NCBI GenBank assembly: GCA_963978905.1
Contig: OZ022257.1
Span: forward strand, 44,402,203 to 44,466,202
Direction of reading: 5' to 3'
DNA: 64,000 nt
Origin: Trichostrongylus colubriformis
Lineage: Eukaryota; Nematoda; Chromadorea; Rhabditida; Trichostrongylidae
In this document: positions 23,901-33,900 of the stretch, one piece after another
How positions within the stretch are numbered: the first letter of the stretch is position 1
Layout of the letters: each line of letters opens with the position of its first letter
Notes under the pieces: generated by a model
Seen by the model: only the letters and a program-made list of their open reading frames with translations
Told to the model about the DNA's origin: nothing
The model's database searches: none
Made by a program: the position numbers and the translations under genes

Positions 23901-26900
23901 TGGCTAGACGAAGAGACAGAATTTCGTGAGAGTCGACGTGGCGGACGACAGACGGGTCCACGATAAATCCAACGCTTCCGACATTCCACGACGGGATCTT
24001 CTCTCCACGGATAACAAGAGTCCCGTTGTTAAACTGTCGCAACTCGGTTCTTCTGCTCTTTGTTTCTTGTAGCGCGATCACATGGAACTCGATGCGAGTC
24101 GCAGCGTCGAGGAGAGCATGGAGATCGGCGTTGGACGAGACTGTTCTGGCGTTGTAGGTGCAGAGCATGAAGCAGTCTCGTGCCGTGCACGAGGGGTGTC
24201 GTCATTGTCCAGAATCCATGACGTCCTGCGCAACCCGAGATTTCTTCGCTTCTCACCGGTTGTCGTACCTTCCAACGTCGGAGACGGCAGAGCCTGGTGT
24301 CTGGGGTACTGAGGCTGTTTTTCTGCTGGTTGAGCGTTTTGTTCTCTGTTGTCCTGACGAAGCGTTGCAGCGCGTGCGTCCGCAGGCCCCTTCCTCAGCC
24401 ATCGAAACAGAGTGAAGGGGGGAGGGGGGGGGTCCGCTCTTTGCTAGGACTTTACTCCTTCTCAGCATGGTTGAACCTGCCAGGAGCATTTGCCGAAGCA
24501 AAAGACTCCCGCTGTGCAGGCCCCTTCATAAACACTAAACAGAAGGGAATATCACGTATGATCGTCCCGGGTGCATATCGTTAGGAGAGAAACGTCGCGT
24601 GGCCGTGTTCGGCAAGCGACGGGATGGTGCGAGCTATGCGCGCCGTATTAGTTGAGTCCTGAAGCGATTACGCCTAGAGTGAGGGGTAGAGCACCGTCAT
24701 CGCTTCAAGACCCATCCAATACGGCGCGCATAGCTCGCACCATCCCGTCTCGTGCCGAACACGGTCACGCGACGTTTCTGCCCTAACGATATACACCCTG
24801 ATCGTCCTCCCCCCCCCCAACCCCACCAGAGACCAGCTAGATGCCGGACAATGCTTTCGAGGTGAACCGAACTCTCAGTTTTGTGCTTCAAGTAGAAGAG
24901 TTCGAGCTGAGCCGTACTTTCGACTTTGTATTTTGAAGGCACACCTGCGATTTTGAAGGCACACCTGCGATAAATTTTGATAGCTATCGCGCGTGTTACA
25001 GGTCCTGGTTTACTCACAAGTAAAGTAAAAAGAATCAAAAATCCTTACAACCCCCAAAAATAAAGCGCCTTGTCCTCAGTCTTCGTACTAGTATTGGAGA
25101 CTAGAAATGAGTTTTTGCTCGATGATATCGCGCAAAGTGCTACGATATCACCTAATCTTCCCTGTTGAAGCTGCCTTCACTATGAAATCGCTGCTTTATC
25201 TTGTCTTATCGCATGTTTCTTTCTCCTTGTAAGAGCCACGTTGGAAGTTGTTCGTCTTAGACCAGGTGTGATTTTGCTCGATGGGCTCAACTCGGTTCGG
25301 GTAGAGCGCGCCTATCGCCGTATTGATGCACTATCAAGCCGCAAGAAGAGTGCAGCCTGAGTACCTATTTGAGGACCTACTTGCCCCAAGAAAGTAAGCC
25401 ACTAATGTGATTATCGCGTGGTGTGCCTTAAATTAGAAGAATGTTACAAAGCTTCTTGCGCCTTTGAAGCGGTTTAACCTACTTAGATGAATCATCCAGG
25501 GAAATCCATAAATTCTAATTCCTCTCAAAACCACTACAGATGCACTGATTAAAAAGAAACATTAAAACGCCTGAAAACTACTCTTTGTTCAAACGCAGAA
25601 AGTGAAATGTGAGAAAACTTCAGTTCATTTCAACTTAGTCAAATAACCGTATATCTATTGGCGGAAAGAAACCCAGGCCAGAGTTTTGGCTTGATACCGA
25701 TTAGCGTCCAACTCTGCGTCTCGGCCACTGCTCACCGCTCCCTGCTACACAGTGCTCTAGCGTCTCTACGGACAGTTCCACCTAGTCAGAATTTACTTTA
25801 GGTAGATGTATCTCAGCCAGATTCTTGTCCTTTCGTGTTAAACTTTGCTCCTGGTAAGCAAATAAGACATGAGTACAGTTCGTTTTGGAGCGCTTGATAG
25901 CGCGTGCGTGGCCTACGGACCATGGTGAAAGTGTATGAAACTCTCACTTCCGCCACTCATTCCGTACCCTATCAAGCGATCCGAAATGGACTGTATATGG
26001 GTATCAGAAACTCAAATTTTCGTGGATGATTCTTTTGCAATTGAAGGCAAATGGTGGAGCCATGTCAGACTTCACGCTGGTCACTGATAATTGAAGGCAC
26101 ATTCGCGATGAATTGTGAGCGCTATCTCGTCCACTACTAAACGTGGATCTCAATTTCACGTTCCCCAGAGATAAAAAACCAACAAAACCCAAAACAGCAA
26201 AGCAAGCAAGGCAAAACCAGAAACGATGGAACTATAGTTGGAGACTAGTCTTTGCTGGATGGAATCACTCACAGTTCAACGATGTATCTCCCTGCCGATG
26301 TTGCCTCAAAGACACCGGGAGGGGTAAAGGAAAACTGAGAACTGTGAGTACATGTTCTCAAAAACAAACCTACTTCAGAGTAGATGATGTGTGGCGAAAC
26401 ACGCATTGTAAAGCGCGGCTTGGGGTCTCACCACAACCCGCAGCACGGCAGGTCGTTCTCCTGTCATGCAGCCGGGCCGGTGAATACGGGACAACGTTCG
26501 TTACCGGCTGTTAACCTCTATTCGTCTGCAATCTACCTTCAACCAGTGACGCAGAGGGGGGATTAGAAAAGGGTTTTCGGGTTCCTAGTTTTCAGGACTT
26601 CTTTCGCTTAGTTCCTTCTCCACTGACGCTGCTAACCAATGCCAGGTGTTGTCGTAGTGGATGGGCGGCATAGTAGAGGATTCGAAATGGCTTGGAACCG
26701 TCAGGAGGTGCAAAGGCGGCTCCAACAGAGTAAAGCTTGTACAGTTTACCCGAGTAACTATCTGTCCCAGACAGTTAGCCGGCTGATTTTATTATCGCGA
26801 AGTGTGCTTCTGAAGGCATATTTGTGGAAAACCTTCAGTATGCCGCTATCATTGAGTTAACAATGAAGCTGTGGAAAAAGGTGGTAGCGCATAGCAGCGT

Positions 26901-29408
26901 TAACTGGTGCGGGCACATGACCAGCGAATGTTGATTCATCTAACACAAGGCATATGGTTCACTGATTCAGGGATCAAGCGCCATCAGTGGGTAAAGATGA
27001 TGACCTCATACCGAAAATCATACGGTGAGTTTTCGATGAAGGAAAACGCTAACTCTCAATAATTATGTGTTGTGTGATAGTTTAGGGAAAATGAAAAGCT
27101 ATTCATAATAATCATTGTCGCCGCAGTTACACTCGTCTTGATATCGTGCGCATACTTCTATTTCAGTTATAAGACTGCTGTTCGCACAGGTTAGTTCTGA
27201 GTTGAATGTAAAACATACCAGGCCTAATCGGTCGAAAGGAGTAAAAGAGCCGTGGTGAGATCATAACTTCCTCTGTTTTTTTTTTTCAAAAAAAAACTTT
27301 TTGAGTTTTGTCCGCACGGATTTTTGGAACTCATTATGGGAGCTTTTTTCCAGTTCTTTTTTTCCTGCTGTTAGATAACGGCGAACATTTCAGCAGCTAT
27401 GAGTCGATGGGGTAGAATTCGAGGAACTATAGGCACAACGTATTCTTCCTCTACTGCAAGTTTCATATATCTGAGATTTTTCATTGTTTCCATACACTAT
27501 AGCGAGCATTTCTTCGTAGAAAGCAAATATTTTTGGGTTCATCATCCTAATATGTGAATGTAAACAATTATTCATCTAATCCATTCCAGAGCAGCATTTC
27601 TTCTCGAACACGCAGGAGAACACGTGGTCCTTCGGTGAGCTCTCCGGTTCAGCACTATTTGATGAGATGTGCCGATCACAGTTTGGTGTTACAGCAACAG
27701 GCATTAGAATTCGTTGCGATGTACAAATCGATGTTGACTTGAATGGGATTTTTTTGTTGGATGGAGTTTTGTGCTTTGAGTCTTCCAGGTGCACGCCCTT
27801 ACCTCAGAATTTAGCACCGCTGTTGGCGGTTTCGCGATGCGTGTGAGATGGGGTCTTACCTCAGAATTTAGCACCGCTGTTGGCGGTTTCGCGATGCGTG
27901 TGAGATGGGGTCTTGTTCAGTTGAGGTGGAAATGATTACCTTATTTGAGAAGTAGAGCTAATCACTATAAATCTCATTTGGATGAGATCCCCCAGCTCGC
28001 ACGCCGTCCGCCGCGGTGCAGAATCCTGACGTAAGGGTGCATACCCGTCTTACAGGGGTGTGCACCCTTATGTCAGGATTTTGCACCGCAACATGTCGCA
28101 AGCGAAGTAATGCGGACGAGCTAACGGCGCCATGTTGTTAAGTCTCGAAGCGATTACAAGTCAACTGCGTATGGCGCCCCTAGCATAACCGTGTAGTTGG
28201 GCTATCGCACAGCACTACGCGAATAACACAATAGAATAACCGTGTAATCAATCCAAGACCCAACTGCCGCGAAGCGCTTAGCTCCCACGCACTGCGTCGC
28301 ACGCCGTTCGACATCGTGCGAAATCCTGACATAACGGAACACATCCGTCTTACAGAAGGTTCACGAATGCAAAAAACGACATAACGGCAAGATACAACCT
28401 TGGGTTATGTCCCACTTACCAACAGTGTATGAGAGAATGCTGCTTGTGATGTATTGCACGTAGGATCGTTAGTTGAGAAATTAGTCGTATTTAGGGTTGT
28501 TCAGGGAGATGGGTATAGTATCAGGTGAGGGTCGCTCGGGGAATCGTCCCTGTACATTGTTAGTATAAATCCGCAAAGCAGCGTGCGGCGTGCAGTAAGT
28601 GAAATAACACTCCAGGACTCATGTACATGCGAACTGACTGTGCCGTATGCGGTCGATCCTGGAACGATTATTGTGTAGTGTGCCCTAGTTTAGACATGGG
28701 ACACGTGTGTCACAAGACACAGCTGCATACTGCACCCTTAGCATGCACGCCGCGCACTGCAATGCAAAATACTGTCTTAACGGCACACATCCACTTTTGA
28801 GTACCAACATCAGTGATAAGAGTATGGGTCGTTCCCCACTCCACCGTTCTCCACACCGGGACGGGTAAACTTGGCAAATTGGGGGATCACGAAAGTAGAG
28901 GTGCTCAGCAAGGTATTAGTAGAGAAAGAACGACATAAAACTGCGAAAAAACCGAGCAATAGCAACCTGAAGATCCCCGTTCTCTCCCTCGTCTCTCTCG
29001 GGTCGCCATAAGACCCCAGACCGCGTTTTTTATGCGATTTTCGCCATATGTGACCTCTTCTGAAGTGGAAGGTTCGTTTTCAAAGAACATGTACTCCCAG
29101 ATCTCAATTTTCCCTTACCTCTACTGGTGCCTTTAACTATCAAAGGAAACCCTTTTTACGAGGTCATTTCGGAGCTATCAGAGAATGCTTCACATTGTTG
29201 TGACTATGGCTAAATAGAAAGTTTTTAGTGAAAGACTAATTTACTTTATTTTACTTCCAGCCAAGGCACAGATCGAGAACTAGGGAAGCGTCTCGACATC
29301 GCTCTCCGAAAAGAGGAAGGAGGAAATCCCCGCAGTATTATAACTTATCTTCGTTTATGCGAGGAAGACGTTAGTGGAGAAATGATCGCAAGATCTAATC
29401 ATGCTTAA
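20466..29408 (+). CDS. Gene A: Thr-rich, mucin-like single-pass membrane protein (5' incomplete)
   Basis: Exons: 20466-20919, 27086-27189, 27375-27411, 27590-27634 and 29261-29408. Phases chain without a break (1-2, 2-1, 1-2, 2-2, 2-stop), giving 261 residues plus the missing N-terminus. The order is a Thr/Ser/Pro-rich ectodomain (about 110 residues), an acidic stretch, a basic cluster TTRKKRTRK, one transmembrane helix ([20 protein letters not shown]), and a cytoplasmic tail of about 80 residues rich in charged residues. Known of mucin-like proteins: dense Thr/Ser tracts are usually O-glycosylated and sit outside the cell. Inferred: a surface protein whose ectodomain might be released at RKKR. 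Weak points are the donor after the third exon (GG|GTAGAA) and the missing start with its signal peptide. The 6.2-kb first intron shown holds an antisense RTE element. Gene B shares the architecture. Confidence 0.6.
21425..22336 (-). pseudogene. RTE reverse transcriptase, C-terminal half
   Basis: The longest intact piece of the element (303 codons as the open frame). It has the catalytic FADDIV box near residue 33, [10 protein letters not shown] and [12 protein letters not shown] after it, [11 protein letters not shown] in the thumb/connection region, and [19 protein letters not shown] near the C-terminus. The first reverse-transcriptase motifs lie in other frames between 22336 and 22980. The DNA-copying step needs the first catalytic aspartate from that broken part. 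Confidence 0.85.
23728..24168 (-). pseudogene. RTE APE-type endonuclease domain, N-terminal piece
   Basis: It begins [18 protein letters not shown] and has the metal-binding QETK motif about residue 34, then [11 protein letters not shown] and [10 protein letters not shown]. These are landmarks of the endonuclease that nicks the target in RTE elements. A frameshift near 23745 puts the following motif (VGDFNARLG) and the rest of the domain, down to about 23550, in another frame. Confidence 0.85.
24556..24806. repeat. 251-bp MITE with arms over 90 bp
   Basis: The left arm (CGTCGCGTGGCCGTGTTCGG, GGGATGGTGCGAGCTATGCG) pairs with the right arm (CGCATAGCTCGCACCATCCC, CCGAACACGGTCACGCGACG). The loop is about 30-40 bp. 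There is no coding capacity. It lies just upstream of the 5' end of the RTE copy, inside the gene A intron. Confidence 0.88.
24807..25873. other. Intronic region of gene A without recognisable exons
   Basis: It contains a small tandem duplication (TTTGAAGGCACACCTGCGAT, twice at about 24932-24972) and otherwise no repeat or exon that I can name. Confidence 0.4.
25874..25995. repeat. MITE with TACAGT ends, copy 2
   Basis: Ends TACAGTTCGTTTTGGAGCGC and GATCCGAAATGGACTGTA pair, followed by GCTTGATAG with CTATCAAGC. TA borders fit a Tc1/mariner-type target. Terminal bases and layout match the element at 18327-18453. Confidence 0.7.
26290..26640 (+). repeat. TTAA-type MITE, degenerate copy
   Basis: GACACCGGGAGGGGTAAAGG, AAACTGAGAACTGTGAGTAC and GGCTTGGGGTCTCA follow in the same order as in the copy at 11274-11695. 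The right end is not clear. Confidence 0.5.
27086..27189 (+). CDS. Gene A exon: transmembrane helix
   Basis: Acceptor GATAGTTTAG, donor ACAG|GTTAGT. Read in the phase left by the Thr-rich exon, it gives ENEKLF, then a 20-residue hydrophobic run [20 protein letters not shown], then SYKTAVRT. The positively charged flank on the C-terminal side fits a type I orientation. Entry and exit phases (2 and 1) are identical to the corresponding exon of gene B at 37313. Confidence 0.8.
27375..27411 (+). CDS. Gene A exon: tail part 1
   Basis: Acceptor CCTGCTGTTAG, phase 1 in and phase 2 out, encoding [11 protein letters not shown]. An earlier acceptor (TTTTTTCCAG, ending 27354) would keep the frame and add a hydrophobic VLFFLLLD; I prefer the later one because a second membrane-like run directly after the helix is unlikely. 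The donor GG|GTAGAA is weak. Confidence 0.45.
27590..27634 (+). CDS. Gene A exon: tail part 2
   Basis: Flanked by ATCCATTCCAG and TTCG|GTGAGC. In phase 2 it reads [14 protein letters not shown]. The two other phases give either a serine/arginine-rich or an asparagine-rich peptide, but only phase 2 joins to the long open frame of the terminal exon. Confidence 0.55.
27798..27911 (+). repeat. Tandem duplication, two 57-bp units
   Basis: TTACCTCAGAATTTAGCACC to GTGAGATGGGGTC occurs twice with a period of 57 bases and almost no differences. It is intronic in gene A. Confidence 0.9.
28013..28089. repeat. 77-bp foldback element
   Basis: GCGGTGCAGAATCCTGACGT pairs with the inverted right arm ATGTCAGGATTTTGCACCGC, and AAGGGTGCA continues both arms. 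Related but degenerate single arms are near 28300-28345 (AATCCTGACATAACGG) and 28765-28795. Confidence 0.85.
28866..29136 (-). repeat. TTAA-type MITE, inverted copy
   Basis: The sequence is the reverse of the 11274-11695 copy: AATTGGGGGATCACGAAAGT at the left, ACATGTACTCCCAGATCTCA and CTGGTGCCTTTAA at the right. The right border keeps TTAA; the left border is degenerate. Confidence 0.65.
29261..29408 (+). CDS. Gene A terminal exon
   Basis: Acceptor TTTATTTTACTTCCAG. In phase 2 it reads 48 codons, starting [20 protein letters not shown] and ending IARSNHA before TAA at 29406. Charged and helix-prone, it fits a cytoplasmic tail. Phase 0 gives a shorter arginine/serine-rich end with a stop at 29372, and phase 1 stops after seven residues. 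Phase 2 is the one reached from the previous exon. Confidence 0.6.
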
Positions 29409-29484
29409 GTTAACCAATCTTACTTCAGTTGATAATTAAAAGGCATTATCAAAGAGTTTGATTGTAAATTACCACTTTAGATAC

Positions 29485-29490
29485 AATAAA
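29485..29490 (+). terminator. Polyadenylation signal for gene A
   Basis: An AATAAA hexamer lies 77 bases after the stop codon of the terminal exon, with T-rich sequence just after it. This is a usual distance for a nematode 3' untranslated region. Confidence 0.55.
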
Positions 29491-30914
29491 TTAGATTTAT
29501 TTTTTCGGTAAATTTTCTAATGCTACTATCAATGTACATTTCTGTGATCTGATTTTCTCAGTTTTCGAACTGTGACTTTGCTTTTCGCCAACGCAGTAAC
29601 TTCTACACAATCTGGCAGTGGTGCCTGTTGGTGCACGTGTTTCACTAAAAACTAAATATCTACATTCTCTAGTCATCGGAGCGTTCAAATTGCCACATGT
29701 TATAGACCTGAAAAAAAACCATAGCATCCATAAGCGAAAGCGATAAATCTTGAAAATAGCTGACAGAAGGGGTAAGACGAAAAAAGTCATCATTCGTTGT
29801 GCTTTGCTGAATGGCACTGAAATGCTTACTCTCATAAGAGTTGTATGGGTTGGTACGACCCACTGATAGTAGGTGGCTTAGAAAGAAATAGGGAATGTCC
29901 ACGTTAATGGCAAGCAATCAGATGGCAGTTACAAAAAATACGTTTCGGTTTTGCAACGGTGCGAAATCGTGGAATTTATGGATTATATAGCAGCTAGAGT
30001 AACCGAAAGGTTGGCAGATTAAAGAGGCTTTTTGTGCTAATAGGTGGAAGCAAGACCAAAAATTGGTATTACTTTTCAAGAAAACAGGAACAGGATTGAC
30101 AAAGATGGGAGGGGTGGTGCTCAAATGTTTGAACTCTGAAGGCGAGTTGGGCTGGGTGAAATGTAAAATTTGCAAAACATATAGAGCAGCGTGAAGAGCA
30201 CATCAATCAATTTACAAGAGGTACGAACCACATCCTGTTCTATTTATTAGCAGCACTCAGTCATTCACCAATGCTTATTATTCTACCTGAAATTTTAGAT
30301 AGTTTAGCGATTGATTCGCTTCGTTGCTCGTGATAAAACCATGGAAAATGATTTAATTTTCGCAATTACTGGTATAGGTAGCATCTTGATCATTCACATA
30401 CATATGTGGCAATATAAAAGGAAATACGCCTTCATTTGGAAGCTAGTCATTTCAGCGGCCGATACATCTCTGGAACTGAGACATGTAGTGTATCGTATTA
30501 GTGTCATATTGGTCGAAATGACGTGGTGCTTGGCGTGTGAACTTTCGTGGTGATCACGTTCACCGGTCAGTATCAAAGATTGGAAGGAATGGAACTATCA
30601 AATCACCCTTGACACTGACTTCAAAGTTGACCAAGAAATATATGCTTGAGTTGCACGTTGCCATCACTCTGTTCAACATTAATCGAGATGCCCACAGCCC
30701 TCATCAACATAGTGCCAGGTGAGGTAGCCAGAGCATTTATCTTGCCTCGAGCTACATGAAATCAGCAAATAGGCCAATATCAGAAGTGCACCAGATGGAT
30801 CGAAACCGCGGAGATACTTTGTTGAACCACTTTATAATGCTCAAAGTGATGGAATTTTATCTATTCATATCGGTAGTGATACTGGGAGCTGAACACACAG
30901 CGTAAATAACCATC
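29491..30914. other. Intergenic region between genes A and B
   Basis: A degenerate L-family piece is at about 29760-29890 and an inverted fragment of dispersed repeat C at about 30480-30600. No exon is supported. The sequence GAACACACAG just before 30901 could serve as a trans-splice acceptor for gene B. Confidence 0.4.
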
Positions 30915-30950
30915 ATGCGTGGTGGTCCTATTTTATATGAATGGTGCTTA
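30915..30950 (+). CDS. Gene B exon 1
   Basis: ATG at 30915 gives MRGGPILYEWCL and joins in phase 0 to exon 2, producing a short N-terminal region followed directly by a hydrophobic core. That is why I prefer it to the ATG at 30971, which would put 25 mostly polar residues first and need an intron of only 31 bases. Confidence 0.4.
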
Positions 30951-33900
30951 GTGTAAGGTGATGGCAGAAGATGCTCGGCAACGAAGGCGAAGAATATTCA
31001 CCCGTATTACTCTGGTTCGCCGATTCAAAATCTGTATTCCACAAGGTAACATGCATGCTTCGGTCATCAATTTCAGACTCTTTTGACAGCAGCCAGCGTT
31101 GTTGCGATACTGTGTGGCATTGCTAATGAGTCCAGTGAGTATTCAATATCTCATATGGTAACGAAGGTGCAGACATCGCGTGGAACCCTGTTGGATTCCA
31201 AAACTATAAAAAGCTGGTGCAGTGAAGCAGCAGTACAATTCGCCCTTTAGATCATAAGTTCGCAGAAGCTACCTTATCAGCGCTTGCAAAATTGATATGA
31301 ATTGTACGCGTGTAAGATAAGGGCTACTATTGCTGCCAGAGCGGTCCTGTTCTGTTACATGCGTAACTCATGCGCCCATGTATATGCTACGATGTTACTG
31401 TAACGATTGTCACATATCACGTTGCAGTGAAAGGATCTTCGGTATAATAGACACCACCAGCTAGCCTATGGTACTGCGCGAATAACATAATAGAGTCATA
31501 TAAAGTGCGAATGTTTGATACTGCCTCACCAAACTTTGCATGCTATGACTCCACACTCTGATAAGCTCAGTACCGAGCGGTAGCCCAGCTGATATCTCTA
31601 GAATCAGTTATCACTATTCGGAGTTTCACGCAGTTTAGCGGTTGAAATTTCTCCCGCACCGATATCGGAGTTCAAAAAGCTCACTTGTTTAAGGCAGTGG
31701 TAAGGATGATTTGGTCATATTATTCATCCCAATCTTCGATACTGACCGGTGGAAGTTTTCATGAGAAAAACGGACACGTTAAGCACCACGCCATTTCCAT
31801 CGATGCGACATTACTACGCTCAGTATACCCTCCACCCCCACCCGTCATACTTATGGTATCGTATCAAGGTGGCATTCTTGATCGATGCCGCCTTGATACG
31901 ATACCATAAGTATGAGGGGAGGGCGGGGGAGGGGCATTGAAAGTTCACATCTATGCATCTTAAAGGGATTTTCAAGGAGTCAGTGTGCACATCCAGACGT
32001 ATCCTTTTGCTTAAGACTTCATATGTGGAGGGAGAAAGGTCTGGTGAAAATTGTCTTCCAACTTCTAAGGTCTGGTGAAAATTGTGTCTATAATGGAATG
32101 CCCTCATTGCGAACGCACCTTAACCTGTCTACCATTGCATACCACAACTGTTTCTAATACATTCTGGATGCTCCAACGATTCAGCTGTCGATACCATGCA
32201 CAATGATAATGGATCAGGAACGAAATTTGTTGACCCATTAATCATTGAGCACTTTGGCTATGGTGGTTGTAGTGCAGTCGTGAATCGTGTATTGGATAAG
32301 TGACAATCCGCATAAATTCTTATCAGACTTCATTGACTACTATCAGTTCTGGTTAATCCACTGCCAGGACAATGTCATTTGCGTACAGGACGGGCTTCAG
32401 CTGTCCCACCATAGGTCGCACATCCAGAGTGAGCAGGAAGAGGAACGAGCTTGGAGCTGATACTTTGTGTTTATGCCCCTACTACAATATCACGTATAAC
32501 AACCCATGCGATAGATACAGCTCTCTCAAACGTGGAGTCCTCGCAAAGCAATCCAGAGTACTGAGACGGTAGTAAAGTAGCCGAAAAAGGCAGTTTCGAG
32601 GATCCATTTACTTCCGAGTAAGCTGTAGAATTCGTATAGCGAGTTAAACCGGCTCAACAAGCCTTCCTGCTAATTAAAGTGAATAAAGTACAGGTGAGAT
32701 AAATTCATTGCAAAGTCACATCAGCATAGCGATGTGGAGAACTACTAGCTAAGTCGTAGTCCGCGGTGACCAAACCACGCAGGAAATTTTGAGTAAATGC
32801 AGAGACGCAGACTAGTTATCTGCAGCAAAAGTCCTCTGGAGGACATCTTGCTGCATGTAACTTAACTGCATCCACTCCATTGTCCTTCCACCTCACTAGC
32901 TACCTCCAAGTAAGTCTTTGATTTGCATAGTAATGAAGTAGTAGTCGTGAGCCAAATGGAATGCGTGAAATCCTGTAGAGGTAGAATAGAAAAGGTAGAA
33001 GGGCTGAGCATTAGAGAAAAAGAAGGAGAGTGTGTGTAGAGAGACTGCGAGGCACTAGGGTCACGTGGCAAGCGTGGCAGATGACACGGCCAAACCCTTG
33101 ATACGATATGGCTAAACTCCAATGATGCGGCGCAGGAATGATGACAGTGGAAGTGTTACAGCTCTTGAACGTCAATCACGTTGAGAGATGTTGATTGCTA
33201 ACCCAAGTTGAGCAGCACTTTTTCATACTCTATAGAGGAGATTCATCTCAGAATTTATTAGTACTACGTGGTGTAGTGGCACTAATGCTGACTATGAAAC
33301 GTGAGGTCAAGGGTTGGGAAAAGGTGCTCTTGTAAGTTCTGCTTACAACGGAAAAAGATGCTAATTACGAGAGTCGCGACCTCTCAACTGTCATGTTGTC
33401 CGTGCTAGCGACACCTATTCATTGTTCTTAACTGCCAGTTTCGAGTAGATAACTACCGTCCCTGGTCTGGAAGAACGGTCGAATTCTCTCTTATGATCGA
33501 GAAATGCTCAGTAGCATGGTGACTTCTTCTCACGGTACTTCTACCTGCCTGGGAAAAAAGATGGGGTGAGTTATGGATGCTCTACGCATGAGCCCGAACT
33601 GCTCTCGAGGTATAGAGATGAGTTTCTTGAGACTCGAGTCCGTCAGTCTCTCACATCTCCATGGTAGGCGCTGCCAACTTGATCGAGTGGTAACTGGGGC
33701 GTTCCACTGCACCATTCTCATGTTTGAATATTGGGACGGTGTAGCAGACTGCCAACCCCATGGGATCCCATCTGGGAAGCCCCCTGAGTATTCCTACTAT
33801 CTTCTCTTTATTTTGTCTGTCTTTTTCAAGATCGCTGTTTTCTACAGTCTTTGCCGCCCTGAAGTCTCTTTGCCAAGCTTTGGCTGGTCTGAAGATCTTC

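Larger units (their letters stand above)
21045..24430 (-). mobile_element. RTE-type non-LTR retrotransposon, broken copy
   Basis: Minus strand, from about 24430 (5') to 21045 (3'). It carries an APE-type endonuclease, a linker, a reverse transcriptase with the FADD box, and a C-terminal domain ending [10 protein letters not shown], followed by a 3' untranslated region of about 370 bp. Order and sequence are those of RTE-clade elements as known from hookworms and relatives. Several frameshifts and stops divide the single open frame of the family into at least four pieces, so the copy is dead. It lies antisense in the large intron of gene A, where it cannot be spliced as a gene A exon. Confidence 0.9.

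Noticed and set aside
30971..31045. Alternative first exon of gene B starting MLGNEGEEYSP
   Set aside because: It keeps the frame but needs a 31-base intron, shorter than usual nematode introns, and places polar residues before the signal core. Kept as second choice only.
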